This document shows, piece after piece, positions 24,673-33,292 of a stretch of DNA of 64,000 nt. The notes below the pieces were generated by a model. The model saw nothing but the letters and a program-made list of their open reading frames with translations. It was not told where the DNA came from and did no database searches. Position numbers and translations under genes: made by a program. Source of the stretch: Hungatella effluvii (GTDB lineage: Bacteria; Bacillota; Clostridia; Lachnospirales; Lachnospiraceae); NCBI RefSeq assembly GCF_003201875.1, contig NZ_QJKD01000011.1, positions 1-64,000 of the forward strand. Reading direction: 5' to 3'. Each line of letters begins with the position of its first letter. The first letter of the stretch is position 1.

Positions 24673-25575
24673 ATGAGAAAAATGCTGTTTATCTTTAATC
24701 CACGTTCCGGGAAGGCTCAGATCAGAAACCGGTTGATGGATATTCTGGATATCTTCACAAAAGCCGGGTATGAAGTTTCTGTTCATGTGACCCAGCGGCC
24801 TAAGGATGCCATGGAGGTTGCCGCGGCAAGGGGCAATGACGCTGACTTAATCGTCTGCAGCGGCGGCGACGGGACCTTGAACGAGACCATAAGCGGTATG
24901 ATGCTGCTGGACCGGATTCCGGATCTTGGATATATTCCCGCCGGTTCCACCAACGATTTTGCCTCCAGCTTAAAAATCCCGAAGAACATGATTGCTGCGG
25001 CGCATTTGGCGGTGGAGGGGGAAGCGTATCCTGTCGATATCGGAAGCTTCTGCGGGGACAGGAATTTCGTTTATATCGCGGCCTTTGGCGCATTTACGGA
25101 AGTGTCCTACTTAACGCCCCAGGATAAGAAGAATATGCTGGGTCATCAGGCTTATATGCTGGAGAGTGTGAAGAGCCTGACTTCCATCAAGTCCTACCGC
25201 CTGCGTGTGGAGAGCGAGGAGATTACGCTGGAAGGGGAATTTATCTTTGGAATGGTGACGAATACCATCAGCGTGGGAGGCTTCAAGGGCCTGGTCACGC
25301 AGAATGTGGCTTTAAATGACGGAGAATTCGAGGTGCTCTTAATCAGGACGCCGAGAACGCCTCTGGATCTAAGCAACATTGTCAACTATATGTTCTTGAA
25401 GGAAGAGCCTAACGAGTACGTTCATAAGTTCAGGACGAAGGCGCTCACGGTGATTCCGGAAGAACCGGTGGACTGGGTTCTGGATGGGGAATTCGGAGGT
25501 ACACGCATGGAGACTCAGATCATAAATCTGCAAAAACAGATCCGGATTATGAGAAATCCTTCCAAAAAACAATAA
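24673..25575 (+). CDS. Diacylglycerol kinase-family lipid kinase (YegS/DgkB-like)
   Basis: 300 residues. NPRSGKAQ at the N-terminus, SGGDGTLNETISGM (GGDGT nucleotide motif) and PAGSTNDFASSL are the DAGKc signature. It phosphorylates a membrane lipid, perhaps diacylglycerol. Start chosen at 24673, spaced from AAGGTGAG; GTG at 24664 overlaps mutY. Confidence 0.9.
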   Translation: MRKMLFIFNPRSGKAQIRNRLMDILDIFTKAGYEVSVHVTQRPKDAMEVAAARGNDADLIVCSGGDGTLNETISGMMLLDRIPDLGYIPAGSTNDFASSLKIPKNMIAAAHLAVEGEAYPVDIGSFCGDRNFVYIAAFGAFTEVSYLTPQDKKNMLGHQAYMLESVKSLTSIKSYRLRVESEEITLEGEFIFGMVTNTISVGGFKGLVTQNVALNDGEFEVLLIRTPRTPLDLSNIVNYMFLKEEPNEYVHKFRTKALTVIPEEPVDWVLDGEFGGTRMETQIINLQKQIRIMRNPSKKQ

Positions 25576-25600
25576 ATCTGCAATTTAGCGCAGAAAAATG

Positions 25601-25629
25601 TTGAAATATGTAATCCGGTAGTATATAAT
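25601..25629 (+). promoter_or_regulatory. SigA-type promoter for rpoD
   Basis: TTGAAA (25601-25606), 17-bp spacer, TATAAT (25624-25629). Confidence 0.75.
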
Positions 25630-25681
25630 GAAAAGTTGTGTGGACTTTTATGTATACTTCTTAGCGAAAGGACGTTATTAA

Positions 25682-26827
25682 GTGGAAAAAGATAATTTTT
25701 TAGAGAAGCTGGGGAAGCTCGTGGAACTGGGAAAATCAAAGCATAATGCTTTGGACGTAACGGAGATTAACAACTTCTTTATGGGGGAATCACTGACCCC
25801 GGAGCAGATGGATCAGATCTATTCGTACCTGGAGAATCGCGGCGTTGACGTGATCCCGGTAATTGACGACTCGATACTGGCTGATGATGTGCTCCTGTCA
25901 GATGATGCTCTGCTGCTCGACGATGATCTGGATGACAGCTTTATTAAAGGGGCGGATGAGGAGGATATCGACCTCGATGCCATTGACTTGCTGGAGGGAA
26001 TAGGTACAGAGGATCCTGTCCGCATGTATTTAAAAGAGATCGGTACCGTTCCGCTTTTAAGCGCGGACGAGGAACTGCGTCTTGCAAAGAGAAAAGCCGA
26101 TGGAGATGAAGATGCGAAGGAGCGCTTGATTGAAGCGAACTTAAGACTGGTTGTCAGCATCGCCAAACGGTATACCGGCCGCGGTATGAGCTTTTTAGAC
26201 CTTGTTCAGGAAGGAAATTTAGGTCTTATTAAGGGCGTTGAGAAGTTCGATTATACAAAAGGTTATAAGTTAAGTACATATGCTACGTGGTGGATTCGCC
26301 AGTCCGTAACAAGGGCGCTTGCCGATCAGGCAAGGACAATCCGTGTTCCGGTGCATATGGTCGAAACCATCAATAAAATGTCAAAAATGCAGAGAAAGCT
26401 GACGCTGGAACTGGGCTATGAGCCCTCCGTCACTGAGCTCGCAGACGCGCTCGACATGTCTGAGGACAAGGTAATGGAGATCATGCAGATTGCCAGGGAA
26501 CCAGCTTCTTTGGAGACCCCGATCGGTGAAGAGGATGACTCTAACTTAGGCGATTTTGTCGCCGATAACAATGTGGTGACTCCGGAAGGAAACGTGGAGT
26601 CCGTAATGCTCCGTGAGCATATCGACGCATTGCTCGGTGATTTAAAGGAGAGGGAGCGTCAGGTTATCGTGCTGCGCTTCGGCCTTGAGGATGGACATCC
26701 GCGCACACTGGAAGAAGTGGGCAAAGAATTTAATGTAACACGGGAACGTATCCGGCAGATCGAGGCGAAAGCACTCAGAAAGCTCAGAAACCCGGTGCGG
26801 AGCAAACGAATCAGAGACTTCTTGTAA
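25682..26827 (+). CDS. rpoD: Primary sigma factor (SigA/RpoD)
   Basis: 381 residues. Region 1.1 (1-75), an acidic Asp-rich spacer (about 62-105), region 1.2 (DPVRMYLKEIGTVPLLSADE), region 2 (LVQEGNLGLIKGVEKFDY; YATWWIRQSVTRAL), region 3, and region 4 with TLEEVGKEFNVTRERIRQIE. It directs RNA polymerase to the TTGACA/TATAAT promoters seen throughout this window. GTG start after AAAGGA. The dnaG primase gene that usually precedes it is not here. Confidence 0.95.
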   Translation: MEKDNFLEKLGKLVELGKSKHNALDVTEINNFFMGESLTPEQMDQIYSYLENRGVDVIPVIDDSILADDVLLSDDALLLDDDLDDSFIKGADEEDIDLDAIDLLEGIGTEDPVRMYLKEIGTVPLLSADEELRLAKRKADGDEDAKERLIEANLRLVVSIAKRYTGRGMSFLDLVQEGNLGLIKGVEKFDYTKGYKLSTYATWWIRQSVTRALADQARTIRVPVHMVETINKMSKMQRKLTLELGYEPSVTELADALDMSEDKVMEIMQIAREPASLETPIGEEDDSNLGDFVADNNVVTPEGNVESVMLREHIDALLGDLKERERQVIVLRFGLEDGHPRTLEEVGKEFNVTRERIRQIEAKALRKLRNPVRSKRIRDFL

Positions 26828-26839
26828 GAAGCAGAAAGG

Positions 26840-26865
26840 AGGCGTGGCATGAGAGTGCTCACGCC
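26840..26865 (+). terminator. Intrinsic terminator after rpoD
   Basis: GGCGTG with CACGCC (about 26841-26846 and 26860-26865) with inner GCA/TGC pairs, followed by TTTTT. Confidence 0.75.
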
Positions 26866-26987
26866 TTTTTGTGCTTTGCAAATGTAGATGCAGGACGGCA
26901 ATACATACGGAGATTTTAGACGGCGGCGGGTTCCGCTTCAGCGGAGCATCGGTCTTTGCCTGTGAATCAGAGAAGGAGAAAAAGAGG

Positions 26988-27608
26988 ATGAACCACAGAA
27001 ATTATCAGAAAGAGCTGGACACCATACTGGAAGACTTTGAGAAACAGGGGAAGGTGCCGAGACTGCTGCTTCACAGCTGCTGTGCTCCCTGCAGCAGCTA
27101 CGTTCTGGAATACTTATCAAAATACTTTGAGATTACGCTGTACTATTATAACCCGAATATCTATCCGCTTCAGGAGTATATGAAGCGGGTGAAGGAGCAG
27201 GAGAAGCTGATCTCTGAGATGAAGCTTGCGCATCCCGTGCTCTTTCGTACCGGCCCCTACGAACCGGACGAATTCTTCCGGATTGCCAAAGGACTCGAGA
27301 AGGTTCCCGAGGGCGGAGAACGCTGCTTTAAATGTTTCGATTTACGGCTCCGGGAAGCCGCCAAGGTCGCATCTGCCGGCCGCTATGATTATTTCACGAC
27401 GACGCTTACCATCAGCCCCTTAAAAAATGCAGAGAAACTGAATGAGATCGGAGAGAAGCTGGCGAAGGAGTACCGCGTGGCGTATCTTCCATCCGATTTT
27501 AAGAAAAAAGACGGCTATAAGCGGTCTGTGCAGCTGTCGGAGGAGTACGGTCTATACCGGCAGGATTACTGCGGATGCGTCTATTCTAAGGAGGCTCGTG
27601 AAGGCTGA
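26988..27608 (+). CDS. queH: Epoxyqueuosine reductase QueH
   Basis: 206 residues. Conserved Cys pairs HSCCAPCSSYVLEYL, CFKCFDLRL and DYCGCVYS match QueH (formerly DUF208), which reduces epoxyqueuosine to queuosine in tRNA using an Fe-S centre and another metal. AAGGAG precedes the ATG. The upstream stretch 26866-26987 has no gene. Confidence 0.92.
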   Translation: MNHRNYQKELDTILEDFEKQGKVPRLLLHSCCAPCSSYVLEYLSKYFEITLYYYNPNIYPLQEYMKRVKEQEKLISEMKLAHPVLFRTGPYEPDEFFRIAKGLEKVPEGGERCFKCFDLRLREAAKVASAGRYDYFTTTLTISPLKNAEKLNEIGEKLAKEYRVAYLPSDFKKKDGYKRSVQLSEEYGLYRQDYCGCVYSKEAREG

Positions 27609-27645
27609 ACCGTTACTCGGCAAAAGATAAATTGTAGAAAACCTG

Positions 27646-27695
27646 TTGACATTCGTGTAGAAATGTGCTATTTTAAAATTACAAAAACGTTTTTG
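27646..27695 (+). promoter_or_regulatory. Promoter with LacI-type operator for the regulator gene
   Basis: TTGACA (27646-27651), 17-bp spacer, TATTTT (27669-27674), then the perfect palindrome CAAAAACGTTTTTG (27682-27695) over the expected transcription start. The CG centre is typical of LacI-family sites; the repressor gene begins 11 bp later, so autorepression is expected. Confidence 0.8.
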
Positions 27696-27705
27696 GAGTA
27701 AATAA

Positions 27706-28731
27706 ATGGGAGTAACAATAAAAGATGTAGCAAAATATGCGGGGGTTAGCCCCGGGACAGTATCCAGAGCATTTCATGGTTATCAGGATATCAGCGAGGA
27801 GACCAGACAGCGTATTTTTGAAGCGGTTCGGGAATTGGGGTATGCACCGAATGTGAATGCCAGAAGTCTCTCCTCTAAAGCGGCGCCGAATATTGGTATG
27901 ATAGTATCAGGCCTTTTGGAAAGCAGTGGGAAGGATAACACGGTTTACATGCTGCTTCAGGGTGTTTATAAATATGCTTTTGAAAATGGTATGGAGGTAG
28001 CTTTATATACCACAGATTCTGCTAATCAGAACCGTAAGCCTTATGTCAGATTCTGTATGGAGCACAGCTTATATGGGGCGATTTTAAGCGGAATTAAGAC
28101 GAATGATTCCTATTTTGAAGAGTTAATTAATTCTAAGATTCCGTGTGTGCTGATTGATGTAAACCTTCAGGGGCAGCAGCTGGGGTATGTTTCTACAGAT
28201 AATGTAGAGGCAGCGAGAGCTCAGGCCCAGTATCTGTTTGATGCCAATCATCAAAAGATCGTCGTGATCAGCGGTCGCAAGAATGCTGCTGTAACTATGG
28301 AACGTATTGCGGGGATTTATCACGCATTTCAGGAAAACGGAAAAGAACTGTCAAGAGACTGCATTCTGTATTGTGAATTCAGCGAAGAGATTGCATATGA
28401 GAATACCAGAAAATTTCTGCAGACCAAGGGCAGAGACGCAGTTACAGCATTCTTATGCATGAGCGATTTGATGGCATTAGGAGTTATGAAAGCGGTAAAA
28501 GAAGAGGGACTTAAGATACCGGAAGATATATCGATTATTGGATTTGACGGTTTACCCATCGTAGAATATACAACACCGGCTATTACAACGATTCAGCAGG
28601 ATTTTGTGGAGATGGGGTATCAGGCTGCAGCACTCCTGCAGAACAAGATGAATGGATTGGAGACACCGAGCGGGATCTATGTACCATTTCAATTTGTGGA
28701 GCGGGATAGTGTCAGAAAGTTACAGATTTAA
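27706..28731 (+). CDS. LacI-family transcriptional regulator
   Basis: 341 residues. N-terminal HTH (TIKDVAKYAGVSPGTVSRAF) with a hinge helix (NARSLSSK), then a periplasmic-binding-type effector domain. By position it controls the downstream sugar operon and itself through the two CAAAAACGTTTTTG sites. The effector is probably the imported sugar or glucose phosphate; CcpA-like global control is less likely because of the local operon. Confidence 0.92.
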   Translation: MGVTIKDVAKYAGVSPGTVSRAFHGYQDISEETRQRIFEAVRELGYAPNVNARSLSSKAAPNIGMIVSGLLESSGKDNTVYMLLQGVYKYAFENGMEVALYTTDSANQNRKPYVRFCMEHSLYGAILSGIKTNDSYFEELINSKIPCVLIDVNLQGQQLGYVSTDNVEAARAQAQYLFDANHQKIVVISGRKNAAVTMERIAGIYHAFQENGKELSRDCILYCEFSEEIAYENTRKFLQTKGRDAVTAFLCMSDLMALGVMKAVKEEGLKIPEDISIIGFDGLPIVEYTTPAITTIQQDFVEMGYQAAALLQNKMNGLETPSGIYVPFQFVERDSVRKLQI

Positions 28732-28735
28732 AAAG

Positions 28736-28757
28736 ATAGCCACAGGCTATTTTTTTA
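28736..28757 (+). terminator. Intrinsic terminator after the LacI gene
   Basis: ATAGCC-ACA-GGCTAT followed by a run of seven T. Confidence 0.7.
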
Positions 28758-28763
28758 GCTCAA

Positions 28764-28783
28764 TTACAAAAACGTTTTTGTAA
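28764..28783 (+). promoter_or_regulatory. LacI-type operator for the sugar operon
   Basis: Perfect 20-bp palindrome TTACAAAAACGTTTTTGTAA, 45 bp before the GH65 gene; its 14-bp core equals the operator of the regulator gene. The promoter elements around it are not clear. Confidence 0.8.
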
Positions 28784-28828
28784 AACTTTGTAAATGAAAA
28801 AGAGAAAATTTGTGCAGGAGAAAACTTC

Positions 28829-31189
28829 ATGAGATATGATAAAGGAACGAAGGAACTGGAAAACTGGCTAATTGAGGAGGAACGGTTTGATGCAGAAAGT
28901 CTGGGGAAGTGCGAGGCCATCTTTTGCCAGGGCAACGGATATCTGGGCGTCAGAAATGCTTTGAACGAGCGCTATGTGGGAGAAAAAAGAGGAACCTTTG
29001 TGACAGGTACTTTTGATCGCTTTCATGAGAGCGAAGTGACAGAACTGCCGAATTTTCCGGATACTACCTGGATTGAAATAGATATTGAAGGCAGTCGTTT
29101 TTCCATGTTGAGAGGAAAAGTACTTGAATATAGCCGAATTATGAATTTAAAAAACGGAGAAATGGTGAGAACGACTGTTTGGGAAGATACGGCCGGACAT
29201 CAGGTGAGATTTTCCTTTCGGCGTATTGTTTCCATGGAGGATATGAATGTGATGGCAGAACGCGTGGAGATCCAGCCTTTAAACCGGGACATTGAAATAA
29301 GACTGACCAGTGGAATTGACGGAACGGTCACGAATACAGGAACACAGCATTTTACTGAGGGAACCAGACGGTTTCACAGTGGCCGCTATCTCGGAATGGT
29401 ATGTAAAACCATTCAATCCGGGGTAACGGCTGCGATCCATACCGGTCACATATTTTCCCTGAATGGGGATGTGAGAGAGCCAGAACTTTTACCGATTATA
29501 GAACGCAGGGCAATTAAAGTCAGGTCTGAGTTTCAACTAAAAAAGAACGAAGTACTGACTGTAGAAAAGATGACTGTAATCCATACCAGCAGAGATCTGG
29601 AGTATGAAGGAATTGAGATATCAGACTGGGAAACATTTCTCATGGAAAAGGGAAGAGAGCATATCGAAAAAGCCTGTGCAGCTGGATATGATATTTTGAA
29701 AATTGAAAGTGCCAAAGTGTGGAGAGAGATATGGGAACAGGAAGATATAAGAATTAGATCGGAAGACCCGTTTGATCAATTGGCGATCAGGTTTGCCATA
29801 TATCATTTAAATATTATGGTAAAAAAAGATGACAGCCGGGTGGGGATTGGAGCCAAAGCCTTGAGCGGGGAAGGGTATAAGGGGCACTCGTTCTGGGATA
29901 CGGAGATATTTATTCTGCCTTATTATATGATGACTCAGCCGGAAACAGCCAGAACACTGTTGGAATACAGGTATAAGAATCTGTATGGAGCCAGAAAAAA
30001 AGCATTAGAAAACGGTTACGAAGGTGCTATGTATCCCTGGGAATCAGCATGGATTGACGACGGGGAGACTACTCCATTGTGGGGGGCAGCAGATGTAGTG
30101 ACCGGTGAAACTTTAAAAATACTGACTGGAATTATTGAACAGCATATTTCTGCAGACATCGCATTTGCCATATGGAGTTATTACCAGGTCACAGCAGATG
30201 AGTCATTTATGGAGACATGCGGCTATGAAATGATTTTTGATACGGCAAGGTTCTGGGCAGACCGTGTGGAATGGAATGATACAGAAATGCGCTATGAAAT
30301 CAATGATGTTATCGGGCCGGATGAATATAAGGAGCATGTAAACAATAACGCATATACAAATTATATGGTTCATTTCAACATGGAACTGGCATGTATTCTG
30401 ATACAGTTATGCAGACGGGAAAAGTCAGATATTTATAGTCGTCTGAATTCTCAGATGGATTTAAGTGCATTAGAGGAAAAGCTGGAGGAGAGGAGACGGC
30501 TGCTTTATCTGCCGCTTCCTGAAAAGGACAGCGGACTGATCCCTCAGTTTGATGGCTTTTGGAAACTTAAGAAGCTTGACCTGGCAAAATACAAATCCTG
30601 CTCTGTAGTAGGTACAATTTATGATGATTATAATATGGAGCAGATTAACAGCTTCCAGGTGATCAAGCAGGCTGATGTAGTTTTGCTCATGCAGCTTTTG
30701 AGCGATCGTTTTTCAGAAGAAATCAGACGCAAGAATTTTATCTATTATGAGGAATGTACGCTCCATGACTCATCATTAAGTAAGTCTGCTCACTGTGTCT
30801 CTGCCTGCGAGTTGGGATTTGAGGAAATGGCATACCAGTTTTTTCAGGGAGCATCCCGTATTGACTTAGGGCCTGCGATGAAATCTTCAGATGCGGGGAT
30901 ACACAGTGCTGCCATGGGTGGTATCTGGCAGTGTGTAGTTATGGGCTTTGGAGGTGTTCGTATACGAGATGGAGAACTGGTTCTGAATCCCATCCTTCCA
31001 GATGCATGGGATAATCTTTTTTACCGGATTTGCTTTGGTAAGGCGAAATTGGAGATTAGTGTTGAACGGGAGACAGTGAACGTTAAAAATCATGGATCTG
31101 CGATCATACTGCAGGTGATGGGGAGAAAACTTGAAATCAAATGCGGGGATTCCGTAACAGTGGGAAGGGAAGGTACAGCGACAGCATGA
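28829..31189 (+). CDS. Glycoside hydrolase family 65 disaccharide phosphorylase
   Basis: 786 residues, the usual GH65 length: N-terminal super-sandwich domain, (alpha/alpha)6 barrel and C-terminal jelly roll. The general-acid Glu lies in VIGPDEYKEHVNNNAYTN (near residue 500), with KQADVVLL and HDSSLSKSAH as phosphate-site motifs. It would cleave an alpha-glucosyl disaccharide (maltose, trehalose, kojibiose or nigerose) with phosphate into beta-glucose 1-phosphate and glucose. Exact specificity cannot be read from sequence. The next gene, overlapping by ATGA, encodes beta-phosphoglucomutase, the usual partner. Confidence 0.92.
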   Translation: MRYDKGTKELENWLIEEERFDAESLGKCEAIFCQGNGYLGVRNALNERYVGEKRGTFVTGTFDRFHESEVTELPNFPDTTWIEIDIEGSRFSMLRGKVLEYSRIMNLKNGEMVRTTVWEDTAGHQVRFSFRRIVSMEDMNVMAERVEIQPLNRDIEIRLTSGIDGTVTNTGTQHFTEGTRRFHSGRYLGMVCKTIQSGVTAAIHTGHIFSLNGDVREPELLPIIERRAIKVRSEFQLKKNEVLTVEKMTVIHTSRDLEYEGIEISDWETFLMEKGREHIEKACAAGYDILKIESAKVWREIWEQEDIRIRSEDPFDQLAIRFAIYHLNIMVKKDDSRVGIGAKALSGEGYKGHSFWDTEIFILPYYMMTQPETARTLLEYRYKNLYGARKKALENGYEGAMYPWESAWIDDGETTPLWGAADVVTGETLKILTGIIEQHISADIAFAIWSYYQVTADESFMETCGYEMIFDTARFWADRVEWNDTEMRYEINDVIGPDEYKEHVNNNAYTNYMVHFNMELACILIQLCRREKSDIYSRLNSQMDLSALEEKLEERRRLLYLPLPEKDSGLIPQFDGFWKLKKLDLAKYKSCSVVGTIYDDYNMEQINSFQVIKQADVVLLMQLLSDRFSEEIRRKNFIYYEECTLHDSSLSKSAHCVSACELGFEEMAYQFFQGASRIDLGPAMKSSDAGIHSAAMGGIWQCVVMGFGGVRIRDGELVLNPILPDAWDNLFYRICFGKAKLEISVERETVNVKNHGSAIILQVMGRKLEIKCGDSVTVGREGTATA

Positions 31190-31824
31190 AAAAATATATG
31201 GGGATTATTTTTGATCTGGATGGTGTTCTTTGCATAACAGACCGGTACCATTATCAAGCATGGAAAAGGATAGCTGATACCCTGAAGATTGAGTTTAACG
31301 AAGCAAAAAATCACAGGCTCAGAGGAGTAAGCCGCATGGAAAGTCTGGATATTATACTTGAAAACTACGATAAGCCGTTGTCTGTTGAAGAGAAAATAGC
31401 TTTGGCAGAGGAGAAAAACAGATATTACAGGGAATTTCTGGAGACGATGAGCGAATCCGATATCGAGGACGCTGTGTTTGCAACGTTGGATGAACTAAGA
31501 GTGCGGCGCTATCTATTGGCGATAGGTTCCTCCAGTAAAAATGCAGGTTTTATTCTGGAGAAAACAGGACTTATCAAGTATTTCGATGCAATATCTGATG
31601 GAAATGGCCTTAACAAGTCAAAACCGGATCCAGAGGTATTTTTAAGAGCTGCAGATGATCTGAGACTGGCACCGGAAAAATGTCTGGTCGTAGAGGATGC
31701 AGCAGCGGGGATTATGGCGGCCTTGGCAGGTGGTTTTGACAGTGCTGGAATTGGTGATGGGACGGCAGTACCAGGGGTTACATACCGGCTGGAAAGGTTT
31801 GAGGAATTGTTAGAAGTTGTTTAA
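31186..31824 (+). CDS. pgmB: Beta-phosphoglucomutase
   Basis: 212 residues of the HAD family: FDLDGVLCITDRYHYQAW (nucleophile Asp and acid/base Asp), GVSRMESLDIIL cap-domain motif, GSSSKNAGF, SKPDPEVFLRAA and VVEDAAAG. It converts beta-glucose 1-phosphate from the GH65 enzyme to glucose 6-phosphate. The start at 31186 overlaps the GH65 stop codon. Confidence 0.93.
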   Translation: MKKYMGIIFDLDGVLCITDRYHYQAWKRIADTLKIEFNEAKNHRLRGVSRMESLDIILENYDKPLSVEEKIALAEEKNRYYREFLETMSESDIEDAVFATLDELRVRRYLLAIGSSSKNAGFILEKTGLIKYFDAISDGNGLNKSKPDPEVFLRAADDLRLAPEKCLVVEDAAAGIMAALAGGFDSAGIGDGTAVPGVTYRLERFEELLEVV

Positions 31825-31852
31825 GGTGCTATGATAAATAAGACAGAGAATA

Positions 31853-31893
31853 AGGAGGAAGGCTGCAGAAAAACTGCAGCCGCTGAAAAAATG
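31853..31893 (+). promoter_or_regulatory. Ribosome site separated from the start codon by a hairpin
   Basis: AGGAGG (31853-31858) is followed by a perfect 8-bp hairpin, GGCTGCAG-AAAAA-CTGCAGCC (31861-31881), then the ATG at 31891. The linear spacing is 32 nt; with the hairpin folded it is 11 nt. Confidence 0.55.
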
Positions 31894-33207
31894 AGAAAAG
31901 CTGTTTCGATTATGATGGCGGTGGTTATGATGGCAATGGTGACAACAGGATGCGCTAACGGGGGAAAGTCGGAAACTGAAAAAAACGTATCTGGAGAGAT
32001 AGTTATGAAGATGCCGACCTATAAGGCGGGAGAGAACACAGGCGCGAAATTCTTCGTGCCTCAGGTAGAGCGTTTTAACGAAAAATATAAGGGGACCTAT
32101 CGAATTGAGATTGAGCAGGTACCGCAGGAGTCCTATAATGACAAGATTAAGCAACTGGCACAGCAGAAAATGCTTCCAACTATGGTGGAAAGCGGAGATA
32201 AAAATTGGATGAGAGAATTTATTATTCCTAATAAAATGTCATATGATCTGGGCCCATGGCTGGATGAACATCCGGAGGTGAAAAAGGTGTTAATAAGCGA
32301 ATCTCTGGAATACGGAACCGTGGAGAACAGAGTGGTAGCTATGCCTTTAGCCATTTCAAAGCCAGTAGGTTTATTTTACAACAGTTCCATGTATACTCCA
32401 TCAAAAAATATAAGGGATATGACTTTTGAAGAATTCTCTGCGGATCTTGGTGATAATAAAGTTGCCCTCGCGACTGGCGGTCCTGCCTTTTTCACTCAGC
32501 TGATGTTTACTGCAATGATTGCGAATGAACCTGGTGGTGCAGAGGTGCTGAAAGAAGGTTTTACTGAAAAGATACTGAATTATAATACTCCGGTATTCAT
32601 TAATGCTGCTGAAAAACTTCAAAAGCTTGCAAAAAATAATGGTGCAGATAATATTATCAGCGCGGCAGGACCAGATGCAATGAATTATTTCCTTAGTAAG
32701 AAAGCAGCTGTCATTCCTAATGGACCGTGGTTTGCTGCTGAATTCGATCCGTCTAAAGCCGATAAATGGAGTAATGGATTTAATGGTGAAGATGTGGCTG
32801 CTGATATTTATCCGGGAAATGTAGTCATCAGTAATCTTCAGGAAACTACATGGTGGATTTCAGATGCTGCAGACGACCGGCAGAAGGAAGCGGCACTTGC
32901 GTTTCTGGAGTTCATGTATTCCCCCGAAGAACTGGAAGCCGCTTTGCTGGCGGAGGGCGGTGTGGCCCCCAATCTTGAGTATTCTGAAGAGTTTTTAGAG
33001 AAACAGAAAGAAAATAAAGTATACAGTCAATTAAATGCTGCAATGAATGAAGATACAGCGTATGTGGTACAGGTGGATCAGGTTATGCCCACTTCTTTAA
33101 GCTCTACGGAATTCGGCAAGATTGTCATCAAGCTTTATGATGGATCTCTGACACCGGAAGAATTCTGTCAGGCATTGACAGAAAAAGCAATGCTGTCTCA
33201 GCAGTAG
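31891..33207 (+). CDS. ABC transporter sugar-binding lipoprotein (MalE-like family 1)
   Basis: 438 residues from the ATG at 31891, which begins a classic lipoprotein signal peptide (MRKAVSIMMAVVMMAMVTTGC, split here: basic start, hydrophobic core, VTTGC lipobox). The mature protein follows extracellular solute-binding family 1 (FFVPQVERFNEKYKG near the start; EAALAFLEFMYSPEELEA near the end). It captures an oligosaccharide for the two permeases downstream. An in-frame ATG at 31831 would add a 20-residue polar extension and has a badly spaced ribosome site. Confidence 0.9.
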   Translation: MRKAVSIMMAVVMMAMVTTGCANGGKSETEKNVSGEIVMKMPTYKAGENTGAKFFVPQVERFNEKYKGTYRIEIEQVPQESYNDKIKQLAQQKMLPTMVESGDKNWMREFIIPNKMSYDLGPWLDEHPEVKKVLISESLEYGTVENRVVAMPLAISKPVGLFYNSSMYTPSKNIRDMTFEEFSADLGDNKVALATGGPAFFTQLMFTAMIANEPGGAEVLKEGFTEKILNYNTPVFINAAEKLQKLAKNNGADNIISAAGPDAMNYFLSKKAAVIPNGPWFAAEFDPSKADKWSNGFNGEDVAADIYPGNVVISNLQETTWWISDAADDRQKEAALAFLEFMYSPEELEAALLAEGGVAPNLEYSEEFLEKQKENKVYSQLNAAMNEDTAYVVQVDQVMPTSLSSTEFGKIVIKLYDGSLTPEEFCQALTEKAMLSQQ

Positions 33208-33240
33208 GATACCTTGAGCAGCCAGTGTAAATTACAACAA

Positions 33241-33292
33241 AGGAGGTGTGAAGCAGGCCGTTATGAAGTCTGTGCGGCCTGCGTTTACCATG
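33241..33292 (+). promoter_or_regulatory. Second ribosome site followed by a hairpin before a likely start
   Basis: AGGAGG (33241-33246) is followed by an 8-bp GC-rich stem, GCAGGCCG (33253-33260) with CGGCCTGC (33275-33282), then ATGATG at 33290. Linear spacing 43 nt; folded spacing 13 nt. In-frame GTG 33248 (1 nt from the site) and ATG 33263 (inside the loop) are the alternatives. Confidence 0.45.
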
